A DNA stretch of 64,000 bases from Streptomyces typhae. GTDB lineage: Bacteria; Actinomycetota; Actinomycetes; Streptomycetales; Streptomycetaceae. Below the pieces are notes generated by a model, which was not told where the DNA came from, made no database searches, and saw only the letters and a program-made list of their open reading frames with translations. The stretch spans positions 352,223 through 416,222 of the forward strand of contig NZ_WPNZ01000007.1 of the NCBI RefSeq assembly GCF_009755605.1, read 5' to 3'. Below, piece by piece: positions 38,990 through 47,870 of the stretch. The position numbers were made by a program, and so were the translations under genes. The stretch's first letter is position 1. Each line of letters opens with the position of its first letter.

Positions 38990-40363
38990 TCACGCCACCG
39001 GAGCCAGGTCCCGCTCGGGGACGGGCTCCGGAACCCGCCGGCGCGGTACGAAGCGCACATGGCGGCGCCCCCGGCGGAGATCCACCCGCAGGCGGAGGTT
39101 CGCGGCGCGGGCCAGCATCAGGCCGACGCCCAGGGAGGCGAGGGCGACGATCAGCCCGCCGAGGGCGAAGCTGACGCGGACGCCGTAGGCGTCGGTGAGC
39201 CAGCCGAAGAGCGGCCCGCCGAAGGGCGTACCGCCCACGAACACCATCATGAAGAGGCTCATGACGCGCCCCCGCATCTCGGGGTCGGTGGCCATCTGCA
39301 CCGAGGAGTTCGCGGTGACGTTGACGGTGAGACCGATCGCGCCGACCGGCAGCAGCAGGGCGGCGAACAGGTAGGGGTTCGGCACCGCGGCGACCGCGAC
39401 GAGGAGCACGCCGAACAGCCCCGCCGCGCCCGCGAGCATCCGCAGCCGCGAGGACGGCCGCCGCGCGGCGAGCAGCGCGCCGATCAGCGACCCTGCCGCC
39501 ATCAGCGTGGTGAACGCCGCGTACAGACCGGACCCGCCGTGGAAGACGTCGTCGGCGTACGCGCTCAGCCAGATCGGGAAGTTGAAGCCGAACGTGCCGA
39601 TGAAGCCGATGAGCACGATCGGCCAGATCAGCTCCGGGTGCCGGGAGACATAGGAGAGGCCGTCGCGCAGCTGCCCCTTGCCGCGGCGCGGCGCGAGCGG
39701 CGTGGGCGTCAGCTCACGGGTGCGCATCAGCGCGAGGCCCACCAGGGGCGCGACGAACGACAGGCCGTTGGCGAGGAACGCGTAGCCGGGTCCGACGGCG
39801 GCCGTGAGGACACCGGCGACGGCGGGTCCGACCAGCCGCGCCGACTGGAAGTTCGCGGAGTTCAGGGAGACGGCGTTGCGGACCTGGTCAGGGCCGACCA
39901 GCTCGGACACGAAGGACTGCCGGGTCGGGTTGTCGACGACGGTCACGAGGCCCGTGAAGAACGCCGTGACGTAGACGTGCCAGACCTCCACATGGCCGGA
40001 GAGCGTCATCGCGGCCAGGAACAGACCGCCGAGGCCCATGGCGCCCTGGGTGACGAAGAGCAGGTTCCGCTTGGCGAAGCGGTCGGCGATGACGCCGCCG
40101 TACAGGCCGAAGAGCAGCATCGGCAGGAACTGCATGGCGGTGGTGACACCGACGGCGGCGGAGGAGCCGGTCAGGCTGAGCACCAGCCAGTCCTGGGTGA
40201 TGCGGGCCATCCAGGTACCGGTGTTGGAGACGACGGCTCCGGCGGCGAAGAGCCGGTAGTTCCGGATCTTCAGGGAGCTGAACATCGAGGTCTTGGGGGG
40301 ACGGACGGTCTTGTCGAGGGCGGTTGGTGCGGGGGCGGAGTCTGCTCCGGATCCCGTACTCAA
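38990..40363 (-). CDS. MFS transporter (multidrug-efflux-like), TTG start
   Basis: 457 aa from a TTG at 40363, chosen for the strong AAGGAGG on the minus strand about 9 nt upstream; longer frames give only Pro/Arg-rich sequence. About twelve helices of the MFS_3 (enterobactin-exporter-like EntS) type: MFSSLKIRNYRLFAAGAVVSNTGTW, ITQDWLVLSLTGSSAAVGVT, LLFGLYGGVIADRFAKRNLL (motif A), VVDNPTRQSFVSELVGPD, and the second-half MRGRVMSLFMMVFVGGTPFG. Downstream of, and on the same strand as, a MarR gene 120 bp away, so it is probably that regulator's efflux target. Arg/Pro-rich C-terminal tail. Confidence 0.92.
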   Translation of the reverse strand: MSTGSGADSAPAPTALDKTVRPPKTSMFSSLKIRNYRLFAAGAVVSNTGTWMARITQDWLVLSLTGSSAAVGVTTAMQFLPMLLFGLYGGVIADRFAKRNLLFVTQGAMGLGGLFLAAMTLSGHVEVWHVYVTAFFTGLVTVVDNPTRQSFVSELVGPDQVRNAVSLNSANFQSARLVGPAVAGVLTAAVGPGYAFLANGLSFVAPLVGLALMRTRELTPTPLAPRRGKGQLRDGLSYVSRHPELIWPIVLIGFIGTFGFNFPIWLSAYADDVFHGGSGLYAAFTTLMAAGSLIGALLAARRPSSRLRMLAGAAGLFGVLLVAVAAVPNPYLFAALLLPVGAIGLTVNVTANSSVQMATDPEMRGRVMSLFMMVFVGGTPFGGPLFGWLTDAYGVRVSFALGGLIVALASLGVGLMLARAANLRLRVDLRRGRRHVRFVPRRRVPEPVPERDLAPVA

Positions 40364-40482
40364 AGGGGTTCGCCTCCTTGGCACGGCAGGTGTGCGGGTT
40401 GTGCGTGTGTGCGGAGTGATGGAGGTGGGAGAGGGCGGGGCCCTTGAGGGCCCGAGGGCCCGAGGGCCCGCCCCGGGGTACG

Positions 40483-40920
40483 TCAGAGGTGAGCCAGCTT
40501 CTCCAGGACCGGCGCGGCGGCGCGCAGGCGCTCCCACTCGTCCTCGTCCAGGTCCGCCGCCAGGCCCGCCAGCCAGGCGTTCCGCTTGCGGCGGCTCTGT
40601 TCGAGCATCGCTTCGGCCCGCTCCGTCTGGGTCACCACCTTCTGGCGGCGGTCCTCCGGGTGCGGATCGAGCCTGACCAGGCCCTTCGCTTCCAGGAGCG
40701 CGACGATGCGGGTCATCGACGGCGGCTGCACATGCTCCTTGCGGGCGAGTTCGCCCGGGGTGGCACTGCCGCAGCGGGCGAGGGTGCCGAGCACCGACAT
40801 CTCGGTGGGGCTCAGCGACTCGTCGACCCGCTGGTGCTTGAGTCGACGGGAGAGGCGCATCACGGCGGAGCGCAGCGAGTTCACGGCGGCAGCATCGTCG
40901 CCATGGGAGAGGTCCGGCAT
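40483..40920 (-). CDS. MarR-family regulator of the adjacent MFS gene
   Basis: 145 aa. Winged HTH about 40-100: SPTEMSVLGTLARCGSATPGELARKEHVQPPSMTRIVALLEAKGLV, then wing DPHPEDRRQKVVTQTERA. ATG 40920 is 7 nt after TAAGCT on the minus strand (leaderless) and follows an inverted repeat at 40924-40953. Likely autoregulated and controlling the MFS transporter downstream. Confidence 0.93.
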   Translation of the reverse strand: MPDLSHGDDAAAVNSLRSAVMRLSRRLKHQRVDESLSPTEMSVLGTLARCGSATPGELARKEHVQPPSMTRIVALLEAKGLVRLDPHPEDRRQKVVTQTERAEAMLEQSRRKRNAWLAGLAADLDEDEWERLRAAAPVLEKLAHL

Positions 40921-40923
40921 GTT

Positions 40924-40953
40924 CTTTAGCTTAACTCATTACTCTCGCTAAAG
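40924..40953. promoter_or_regulatory. MarR operator/promoter region
   Basis: CTTTAGC (40924-40930) and GCTAAAG (40947-40953) form perfect 7-bp arms 16 bp apart, in a markedly A/T-rich patch that also contains the -10 TAAGCT of the MarR gene. The spacing puts the half-sites about two turns apart. Confidence 0.55.
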
Positions 40954-41015
40954 ACCACCCGGTATCCCGGTACGGACGCCAAGTCGGCCGTGATCCGGCA
41001 CACAGGCCCCGGCGA

Positions 41016-41070
41016 CCCCACTCGCACCCCACTCGCACCCCACTCGCACCCCACTCGCACACCACTCGCA
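41016..41070. repeat. 11-bp tandem repeat, five copies
   Basis: CCCCACTCGCA repeats exactly four times from 41016 to 41059, then CACCACTCGCA to 41070, followed by CGAGTG which pairs with the last CACTCG. It lies between the MarR promoter and the purine permease terminator. Confidence 0.88.
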
Positions 41071-41090
41071 CGAGTGAGCCCGCACCGAAA

Positions 41091-41123
41091 AGCCGGGCAC
41101 CCCCCGTACGGGGAGGCCCGGCT
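41091..41123 (-). terminator. Rho-independent terminator of the purine permease gene
   Basis: On the minus strand AGCCGGGC pairs with GCCCGGCT, with an inner CCCCGTACGGGG, and the stem is followed by TTTTCGG. It is one of very few in the window with a U-tract, 19 bp after the permease stop. Confidence 0.8.
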
Positions 41124-41141
41124 GCGATGTTCGGCCCGCCC

Positions 41142-42587
41142 CTACGTGAGGCCGAGCCCCGGCATCAGGTAGTAGAAGGCGAAGACCGCCGACACCGCGT
41201 ACATCGCCACCGGCACCTCGCGGCCCCGTCCGGCCGCGAGCCGCAGCACGGTGAAGGTGATGAAGCCCATGCCGATGCCGTTGGTGATCGAGTACGTGAA
41301 CGGCATCATCAGCATCGTGACGAACGCCGGGATGGCGATGGTGTAGTCGCTCCAGTCGATGTGCCCGATGGAGCCGGACAGGATCAGGAAGCCGACCGCG
41401 AGCAGCGCGGGCGTGGCCGCCTGCGAGGGCACCATGGTGGCGAGCGGCGTGAGGAAGAGCGCCACGGCGAAGAGGCCGCCGGTGACGACGTTCGCGAAGC
41501 CGGTACGGGCGCCCTCGCCGACGCCCGCCGTGGACTCCACGAAGCAGGTGGTGGCGGAGGAGGACGAGGCGCCGCCGGCGGCGACCGCGATGCCGTCGAC
41601 GAACAGGACCTTGTTCATGCCGGGCATGTTGCCCTTGTCGTCGGTCAGGTGGGCCTCGTCGCCGACGCCCATGATCGTGCCCATCGCGTCGAAGAAGCAC
41701 GAGAGCAGCACGGTGAAGACGAAGAGGACGCCGGTGAGGATGCCGACCTTCTCGAAGCCGCCGAACAGGCTGATCTCGCCGATCAGGCCGAAGTCGGGCG
41801 TCGAGACGGGGTTGCCGGGCCACTCGGGCGTGGTCAGGCCCCACGAGGGCACGTCCGCGACCGCGTGGATGACCATGGCGACGACGGTCATCACGACGAT
41901 CGAGAGCAGGATCGCGCCCGGCACCTTGCGCACCAGGAGCGCGAGGGTGAGCAGCACGCCGAGGACGAAGACGAGGACCGGCCAGCCGTTGAGGTGGCCG
42001 TCGCCGCCGAGCTGGAGCGGCACGGTGGTGTGGGCGGCGTCCGGGATGCGCGAGACGAAACCGGCGTCGACGAGGCCGATCAGCATGATGAACAGGCCGA
42101 TGCCGATGGCGATGCCCTTGCGCAGGCCGAGCGGCACGGCGCTCATGACGCGCTCCCGCAGCCCGGTGGCGACGAGCAGCATCACCACGAAACCGGCGAG
42201 CACCACCATGCCCATGGCGTCCGGCCAGGACATCCGGGGGGCGAGCTGGAGGGCCACCACGGTGTTCACGCCGAGGCCGGCGGCCAGGGCGATCGGCACG
42301 TTGCCGATGACGCCCATGAGCAGCGTGGTGAACGCGGCGGTCAGGACGGTGGCGGTGACGAGCTGCTTGTTGTCGAGCTGATGGCCGTACATGTCCTTGG
42401 CACTGCCGAGGATGATCGGGTTCAGGACGATGATGTAGGCCATCGCGAAGAAGGTGGCGAAGCCGCCACGGATCTCCCGCGCCAGGGTCGAGCCCCGCTC
42501 CGTGATCTTGAAGAAGCCGTCAAGGCCTCCCTGCGGGGAGCCGGACGGCTGCTTGGCGTCGACCGGGGTGGGGGTCGAGGGGGACAT
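41142..42587 (-). CDS. AzgA-type NCS2 purine permease
   Basis: 481 aa from the ATG at 42587, with GAGG 6 nt upstream; an ATG at 42599 is closer to its own GAGG and less likely. About 13-14 membrane segments. AzgA signatures: GFATFFAMAYIIVLNP near 38-53, ALAAGLGVNTVVALQLAP, PLGLRKGIAIGIGLFIMLIGL, SCFFDAMGTIMGVGDEA, and TTCFVESTAGVGEGARTGFA containing the substrate Glu. Proton-coupled uptake of adenine, guanine or hypoxanthine. Alone on its strand, with its own terminator. The promoter region 42588-42720 is A/T-rich and contains the palindrome at 42665-42674. Confidence 0.93.
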   Translation of the reverse strand: MSPSTPTPVDAKQPSGSPQGGLDGFFKITERGSTLAREIRGGFATFFAMAYIIVLNPIILGSAKDMYGHQLDNKQLVTATVLTAAFTTLLMGVIGNVPIALAAGLGVNTVVALQLAPRMSWPDAMGMVVLAGFVVMLLVATGLRERVMSAVPLGLRKGIAIGIGLFIMLIGLVDAGFVSRIPDAAHTTVPLQLGGDGHLNGWPVLVFVLGVLLTLALLVRKVPGAILLSIVVMTVVAMVIHAVADVPSWGLTTPEWPGNPVSTPDFGLIGEISLFGGFEKVGILTGVLFVFTVLLSCFFDAMGTIMGVGDEAHLTDDKGNMPGMNKVLFVDGIAVAAGGASSSSATTCFVESTAGVGEGARTGFANVVTGGLFAVALFLTPLATMVPSQAATPALLAVGFLILSGSIGHIDWSDYTIAIPAFVTMLMMPFTYSITNGIGMGFITFTVLRLAAGRGREVPVAMYAVSAVFAFYYLMPGLGLT

Positions 42588-42664
42588 GCGAGACCTCATG
42601 ACCTCTGTGGATCGGGAATGACCTCTGTGGAACTGGATAGACCAGGCTTGAGCGAATTTGTATC

Positions 42665-42674
42665 TTCGTACGAA
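42665..42674. promoter_or_regulatory. Short palindrome in the purine permease promoter region
   Basis: TTCGTACGAA, perfect 10 bp, lies 78 bp upstream of the permease start in A/T-rich DNA. It could be an operator for a purine-responsive regulator, but a 10-bp palindrome alone is weak evidence. Downstream, at about 42738-42768, ACGCGTAGA occurs three times in tandem. Confidence 0.3.
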
Positions 42675-42831
42675 AGCAACCGGCCATTAAGAAGCCGTTT
42701 CAGTATGAATACATGAGCGAGAAATGGCCATCTCCGCGCGTAGACCACGCGTAGATCACGCGTAGACCCAGGTGACGCAAGCCTTCCCGGGCCCTACCGG
42801 CCCCGACCGGGCGCCCGACTAAGCTGGTCAC

Positions 42832-43098
42832 ATGGCGAAGTGGACCCCCAAGCACGAGGCGCCGGAGCCCCTGGAGGGCCCCGTCGTCGCCACCATCACC
42901 GGCGGCACGATCCTCTGGTTCGTCCTCTTCCTCGTACAGCTGCCGTTCTACGGCTGGTTCGACGACCGCGACGCCACCTGGTGGGTGTGGACGTGCCTGG
43001 CCGGGGCGGGCCTCGGCCTGATCGGTATCTGGTACGTGCGCGGGCGCGACGCGGCGATCAAGCGCGCGGCGGCGGGGGCGGACTCCGGCCACGTGTAG
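42832..43098 (+). CDS. DUF2530 membrane protein
   Basis: 88 aa. N-terminal KWTPKHEAPEPLEGPVVATI, two transmembrane helices (GGTILWFVLFLVQLPFYGWF and WWVWTCLAGAGLGLIGIWYV) with the DUF2530 loop DDRDATWWVW, and a basic end. Function unknown; conserved in Actinobacteria. ATG follows TAAGCT (42820-42825) by 6 nt, leaderless. In many Streptomyces it also neighbours a purine permease. Confidence 0.92.
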   Translation: MAKWTPKHEAPEPLEGPVVATITGGTILWFVLFLVQLPFYGWFDDRDATWWVWTCLAGAGLGLIGIWYVRGRDAAIKRAAAGADSGHV

Positions 43099-43219
43099 TC
43101 CGTCGGCTAGTCCGTCGGCGGTACGGCATACAACTTGAGGGCAAACCCCGTCCTACCGTGGTCGGATCTTTCCGGTACTCAAGGGGTGAAGGCCCCACTC
43201 CCCCCGTACCGTCGATGCC

Positions 43220-45670
43220 ATGACGCATATCGACGCGGGCGCCGAGCTGGACCCGGTCCACCCGGTGGCGCCCCCTGCGGGACGGGCCACCGGTCTCACG
43301 GCGGCGGAGGTCGCCGAGCGGGTCGCCCGCGGCGAGGTCAACGACGTACCCCTGCGGAGCAGCCGGTCCACCTCGGAGATCGTCCGGGGCAACGTCTTCA
43401 CGCGCTTCAACGCGATCATCGGCGTGCTCTGGGTGATCATGCTGTTCGTCGCGCCGATCCAGGACAGCCTCTTCGGCTTCGTGATCGTCGCTAACACCGG
43501 CATCGGCATCATCCAGGAGCTGCGGGCCAAGAAGACCCTCGACGGGCTCGCGGTGATAGGCGAGGCCAAGCCGACGGTGCGGCGCGACGGGGTCGCGGCG
43601 GAGATCTCCACCTCCGAGATCGTCCTCGGCGACCTGGTGGAGCTGGGTCCCGGCGACAAGATCGTGGTGGACGGCGAGACGGTCGAGGCCGACAGCCTGG
43701 AGGTCGACGAGTCCCTGCTCACCGGTGAGGCCGACCCGGTCCTGAAGAAGCCCGGCGACAAGCTGATGTCGGGGTCGTTCGTGGTGGCGGGCGGGGGCGC
43801 GTTCACGGCGACGAAGGTGGGGCGCGAGGCGTACGCGGCGCAGCTCGCGGAGGAGGCGAGCCGCTTCACGCTCGTCCACTCCGAGCTGCGCTCCGGTATC
43901 TCCACGATCCTGAAGTACGTGACGTGGCTGATGGTCCCGACGTCGATCGGCCTGATCATCTCCCAGCTGGTCGTCAAGGACGACAACTTCAAGGAGTCGA
44001 TCGCGTACACGGTCGGGGGCATCGTCCCGATGATCCCCGAGGGTCTGGTCCTGCTCACCTCCGTGGCCTTCGCGATCGGCGTGATCCGGCTGGGCCGCAA
44101 GCAGTGCCTGGTGCAGGAGCTGCCCGCCATCGAGGGCCTGGCCCGTGTCGACACGGTCTGCCTGGACAAGACGGGCACGCTCACCGAGGGCGGCATGGAC
44201 GTCACGGAGCTGCGGCCGCTGAACGGCGCGGACGAGACGTACGTGCGCAAGGTGCTCGGCGCGCTCGGCGCGTCGGACCCGCGGCCCAACGCGTCGCTCC
44301 AGGCGATCATCGACGCCTACCCCGACAACGGGGAGTGGCGCTGCACGCAGGCGCTGCCGTTCTCCTCCGCCCGCAAGTACAGCGGGGCGAGCTTCAGCGA
44401 GGGCGCGGGCGACGGCGAGGGCAGCGGCAACAGCAACAGCAGCGGCAACGGCAGGGGCGAGAGCTCGACGTGGCTGCTCGGCGCGCCGGACGTGCTGCTC
44501 CCGTCCGGTGACCCGGTGCTCGACGAGATCGAGCAGCTCAACCACGACGGGCTGCGCGTCCTGCTGCTCGCCCGCGCGGCCGGGGACCTGGACGCCCCCG
44601 AGATCGCCCGGGACGCCCGCGCGACGGCCCTGGTGGTCCTGGAGCAGCGCCTGCGCCCCGACGCCGCAGACACGCTGCGGTACTTCGAGGAGCAGAACGT
44701 CCAGGCGAAGGTCATCTCCGGTGACAACGCCGTCTCGGTGGGCGCGGTCGCGGGCAAGCTGGGCCTGCCCGGCGCGGCGAACACGGTCGACGCCCGGCAG
44801 CTCCCCGCCGACCAGGCGGAGATGGCCGAGGCCCTGGACGCCAACTCGGTCTTCGGCCGCGTGACCCCGCAGCAGAAGCGGGACATGGTCGGCGCGCTCC
44901 AGTCCAAGGGCCACACGGTCGCGATGACCGGCGACGGCGTGAACGACGTCCTGGCCCTGAAGGACGCGGACATCGGCGTGTCGATGGGCTCGGGCTCGGA
45001 GGCGACGCGGGCGGTGGCCCAGATCGTGCTCCTGAACAACAGCTTCGCGACGCTGCCGTCGGTGGTGGCGGAGGGCCGCCGCGTGATCGGCAACATCACG
45101 CGCGTGGCCACCCTCTTCCTCGTCAAGACCGTCTACTCGGTGGTCATCGCCCTGCTGGTGGTCTGCTCGCAGGTGGAGTACCTCTTCCTGCCGCGCCACC
45201 TGACCCTGCTGTCCACCCTCACGATCGGTGTCCCGGCGTTCTTCCTGGCGCTCGCGCCCAACAAGGAGCGCGCGAAACCCCACTTCGTGCGCCGCGTCAT
45301 GCGGTACGCCCTCCCCGGTGGCATCATCGCGGCCCTGGCGACCTTCGCGACGTACCTCCTGGCCCGCCACCACTACACCGGCGAGGGCGCCCGCGAGGCG
45401 GAGACCAGCGCGGCCACCCTCGCGCTCTTCCTGGTCTCCCTCTGGGTCCTGGCGATCATCGCCCGCCCCTACACCTGGTGGCGCGTCGGCCTGGTGGCCG
45501 CCATGGGCCTCGGCTTCCTGCTGGTCCTCGTCGTCCCCTGGCTCCAGGACTTCTTCGCCCTGAAGCTGGTGGGGACGACGATGCCGTGGGCGGCGGTGGC
45601 GATCGCGGCGGTCGCGTCAGCGGTCATCGAAGTCGCCTTCCGCTGGGTGGACCGCCGCTTCGCGGCCTAG
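43220..45670 (+). CDS. P-type cation-transporting ATPase
   Basis: 816 aa. Actuator motif LTGE (167-170), phosphorylation site DKTGT (D316-T320), transmembrane PEGL (273-276), hinge GDGVNDVLALKDADIGVSMGSGSEATR. No N-terminal metal-binding CXXC and no CPC motif, so it is neither Cu/Zn nor heavy-metal type; the PEGL and sequence style are those of the MgtA/Ca2+-like HAD-IC group (from memory SCO-type 'cation-transporting P-type ATPase'). Ion unknown. About 400-420 is a Gly/Ser/Asn insertion (GSGNSNSSGNG) in the nucleotide domain. ATG follows TACCGT (43207-43212) by 7 nt, leaderless. Confidence 0.9.
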   Translation: MTHIDAGAELDPVHPVAPPAGRATGLTAAEVAERVARGEVNDVPLRSSRSTSEIVRGNVFTRFNAIIGVLWVIMLFVAPIQDSLFGFVIVANTGIGIIQELRAKKTLDGLAVIGEAKPTVRRDGVAAEISTSEIVLGDLVELGPGDKIVVDGETVEADSLEVDESLLTGEADPVLKKPGDKLMSGSFVVAGGGAFTATKVGREAYAAQLAEEASRFTLVHSELRSGISTILKYVTWLMVPTSIGLIISQLVVKDDNFKESIAYTVGGIVPMIPEGLVLLTSVAFAIGVIRLGRKQCLVQELPAIEGLARVDTVCLDKTGTLTEGGMDVTELRPLNGADETYVRKVLGALGASDPRPNASLQAIIDAYPDNGEWRCTQALPFSSARKYSGASFSEGAGDGEGSGNSNSSGNGRGESSTWLLGAPDVLLPSGDPVLDEIEQLNHDGLRVLLLARAAGDLDAPEIARDARATALVVLEQRLRPDAADTLRYFEEQNVQAKVISGDNAVSVGAVAGKLGLPGAANTVDARQLPADQAEMAEALDANSVFGRVTPQQKRDMVGALQSKGHTVAMTGDGVNDVLALKDADIGVSMGSGSEATRAVAQIVLLNNSFATLPSVVAEGRRVIGNITRVATLFLVKTVYSVVIALLVVCSQVEYLFLPRHLTLLSTLTIGVPAFFLALAPNKERAKPHFVRRVMRYALPGGIIAALATFATYLLARHHYTGEGAREAETSAATLALFLVSLWVLAIIARPYTWWRVGLVAAMGLGFLLVLVVPWLQDFFALKLVGTTMPWAAVAIAAVASAVIEVAFRWVDRRFAA

Positions 45671-45687
45671 GCTTCACCGCCTAGGCC

Positions 45688-45701
45688 CGGCCCCGGGGCC
45701 G
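45688..45701. terminator. Short palindrome between convergent genes
   Basis: CGGCCCCGGGGCCG touches the stop of the minus-strand secreted protein and lies 17 bp after the ATPase stop. It can form a small hairpin only after opening its centre, so it is a weak terminator candidate. Confidence 0.35.
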
Positions 45702-46571
45702 TCAGCGGACGTCGACGGCGTCGCCCGAGGACGTGACGGCGGGGGTCGTGGACGTCCCCGCGAAGACGTACCGGAAGGTGCCGTCCACGGAAGCCTTCAC
45801 CGTGGTCTTGAGGTTGCCCTTGCGGTCGGTCTTCACCGTCTTGACGGTGGTGTAGGCCGAGGCGCCCTTCTTCTTGAACTGGAGCTTCACGGACTGCTGG
45901 GTGTAGCCCGCGTACTTGTGGGTGTCCCAGTTGGCACGGGTGAGGGCGCCCGCGACGGTGATCGTCCTGCCCTTCTTCACCGGCTCCGGGGACGCGTTCA
46001 CCGTGAGGCGGGCGGCGCGCTGGAGGCGGACGTCCGTCTTGAGCTGGCGCTTGAGGACGACGTCCTCGTCCTTGGCGGTCGCGAGGCCGAACACGTTCCA
46101 GCCGCCGCCCGCCAGGTGGTTGGCGAGGCCGTTCTTGTCGAGGGACCTCTTCGGGTCCACGGTGACGGGCATCGTGCACGTCGACGTGGTCGCGTTCAGC
46201 CTGGTGCACGTGGGACGGGCGTCGTCGGGGGACTGGAGGACGCCGTCGACCGATCCCTCGGTGAACTTCTTGCCGTGCCACAGGAACCCGGCCGCGCCCT
46301 CGATGCCCGAGGGGTCGGTGGCGGTGACGGCCACGGTGAACTTCTTCTTGGCGGTGGTGCCGACCACGATGTTCTTGCCGCCGTTGACGACGACCTTCGT
46401 GAACTTGATGTCGCCCACCTGGATGTCCTCGTTCGGCAGCTCGTCGTCACCGGCGCGCGCGGAGGCGAACGACGGGACGTCCGGGACGTCCACCGCCTGC
46501 GCGGCCGGGACCGCGAAGGTGGACAGGGCGACGGCGCCGGAGACGGCGGCCACGGTGGTGCGGATGCGCAT
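45702..46571 (-). CDS. Secreted protein with calcium/Ig-like beta domains, paralogue 1
   Basis: 289 aa. Signal peptide RIRTTVAAVSGAVALSTFA..AAQA. N-terminal half: VGDIKFTKVVVNGGKNIVVG, KKFTVAVTATDPSG, then Cys in RPTCTRLNATTSTCTM. C-terminal half (~170-289) is a beta-sandwich with ASPEPVKKGRTITVAGALTR, YAGYTQQSVKLQFKKKGAS and GTFRYVFAGTSTTPAVTSS. No catalytic motif; extracellular, perhaps a repeat adhesin-like or calcium-regulated surface domain. Tandem paralogue of the next gene, both on the minus strand. RBS GAGGA. Function unknown. Confidence 0.85.
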   Translation of the reverse strand: MRIRTTVAAVSGAVALSTFAVPAAQAVDVPDVPSFASARAGDDELPNEDIQVGDIKFTKVVVNGGKNIVVGTTAKKKFTVAVTATDPSGIEGAAGFLWHGKKFTEGSVDGVLQSPDDARPTCTRLNATTSTCTMPVTVDPKRSLDKNGLANHLAGGGWNVFGLATAKDEDVVLKRQLKTDVRLQRAARLTVNASPEPVKKGRTITVAGALTRANWDTHKYAGYTQQSVKLQFKKKGASAYTTVKTVKTDRKGNLKTTVKASVDGTFRYVFAGTSTTPAVTSSGDAVDVR

Positions 46572-46672
46572 GGGTTCGGTTCCTCGGGGGTGTGGGTGGT
46601 GCTGGGGGGGCGTCGGTGACGCTCGGGGGCGTGGGTGGTGAAGGACGCAGGTGCGGGAGGACGTCGGCGGGT

Positions 46673-46742
46673 GTCAGCGGACGTCAACGGACGTCAACGT
46701 CAGCGGACGTCAACGGACGTCAACGTCAGCGGACGTCAACGG
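46673..46742. repeat. 26-bp tandem repeat derived from a gene 3' end
   Basis: Units GTCAGCGGACGTCAAC-GGACGTCAAC at 46673 and 46699, and a third partial at 46725-46742. The third copy is the last six codons and stop of the paralogous secreted gene (DAVDVR, minus strand), so the array is a reiteration of that gene's 3' end running away from it. Confidence 0.85.
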
Positions 46743-47580
46743 CGTCGCCCGCCGACGTCACCGCCGGGGTCGTGGACGTGCCCGCGAAGACGTAGCGGAA
46801 GGTGCCGTCCACCGACGCCTTCACCGTGGTCCTCAGGTTGCCCTTGGTGTCGGTCTTGACCGTCTTGACGGTGGTGTAGGCCGACGTGCCCTTCTTCTTG
46901 AACTGGAGCTTCACGGACTGCTTCGTGTAGCCCGCGTACTTCTTCGTGTCCCAGTTGGCACGGGTCAGGGCGCCCGAAACAGTGATCGTCTTCCCCTTCT
47001 TCACCGGCTCCGGGGACGCGTTGACCGTCAGCCGGGAGGCCCGCTGGAGGCGCACGTCCGACTTCAGGTCCTCCAGCTCGACCTGCTTGCCCTCGTTGTC
47101 GGTCACCGCCGCCCAGGCGTTCCAGCGCACCCCCGCGCCGGAGTTGCGCAGCCGCGAGGGGTCCGCGGTGACGTACAGCGTGCAGGTGGAGGTGGTGGCG
47201 TTCACGTCGACGCAGGTGGGGTTGTACTCCGCCGGGGTCGCCGGGGTGATGAGGGCGGCGGAGTCGACGTCACGGCCCAGCCAGAGGAAGCCGCTGGTGA
47301 CGTCGATGCCGGACGGGGCGGTCGCGGTGAAGGCGAGCTTGAACCTCTTCTTCGCCGTCGTACCGATCGAGACGTCCTTGCCGTCGTTCACGGTGACCTT
47401 GGTGACCTTGATGTCGCCCGCGGCGGCGGCACGCTGCCCGCCCGCGGCCTCGGAGCCACCGGCGACGGACGCGGCGAGGCGGGGAGCGGCCGGCCCGTCA
47501 CCCGCGTGCGCGGCGGGAACAGCGAGAGCGGACAGAGCCAGGGTGCCGGAGAGAGCGGCTACGGTGGCACGGATGCGCAT
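46726..47580 (-). CDS. Secreted protein with calcium/Ig-like beta domains, paralogue 2
   Basis: 284 aa from the ATG at 47580. Signal peptide RIRATVAALSGTLALSALA..AHAG. Same plan as paralogue 1: VTVNDGKDVSIGTTAKKRFKL, a Cys pair in NPTCVDVNATTSTCTLYV, and a C-terminal half (from TVNASPEPVKKGKTI to the DAVDVR end) that is nearly identical to it, while the N-terminal half differs widely. This pattern points to duplication followed by gene conversion or strong selection on the C-terminal domain. Downstream sits a 26-bp array made of the 3' end. Function unknown. Confidence 0.86.
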   Translation of the reverse strand: MRIRATVAALSGTLALSALAVPAAHAGDGPAAPRLAASVAGGSEAAGGQRAAAAGDIKVTKVTVNDGKDVSIGTTAKKRFKLAFTATAPSGIDVTSGFLWLGRDVDSAALITPATPAEYNPTCVDVNATTSTCTLYVTADPSRLRNSGAGVRWNAWAAVTDNEGKQVELEDLKSDVRLQRASRLTVNASPEPVKKGKTITVSGALTRANWDTKKYAGYTKQSVKLQFKKKGTSAYTTVKTVKTDTKGNLRTTVKASVDGTFRYVFAGTSTTPAVTSAGDAVDVR

Positions 47581-47870
47581 GGTGTTTCCCCATGGGGAGA
47601 AGGGGGCCCCGCGGTGCTGACGCCCGCGCACGAGGCCCCGATGATCTAGGAGTCTGTTGACTCGGCAGGTCAGACCCCTAGCTGTGGCCATGGGTTGTAC
47701 GCGCTGTGAAAGTTTTGCACCGGACCTCCGGCCAGGATGTCCAGACCGTTTCAGGACTCCTTGCGGCAGCCGGGCCGGAGGGTCCGCCCGCCCTGGCCGG
47801 AGGGCCTGCGCACCCTGGCCGGAGAGCCCGCCCGCCCTGGCCGGAGGGTCCGTCCACCCTGGCCGGAGCC
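47581..47870. other. Gene-free stretch with 22-bp array
   Basis: 290 bp between the secreted protein and the sacsin-like gene. The first ~190 bp show no gene; the last ~100 bp are the tandem array. CTAGGAGTCTGTTGACTCGG at 47646-47665 is irregular and unexplained. Confidence 0.5.
47773..47870. repeat. 22-bp tandem repeat ending exactly at a stop codon
   Basis: Four 22-bp units of GGCCGGAGGGTCCGCCCGCC plus CT (47773, 47795, 47817, 47839) and a partial fifth stop at 47870, immediately before the TAG of the sacsin-like gene at 47871. No spacers. Confidence 0.88.
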
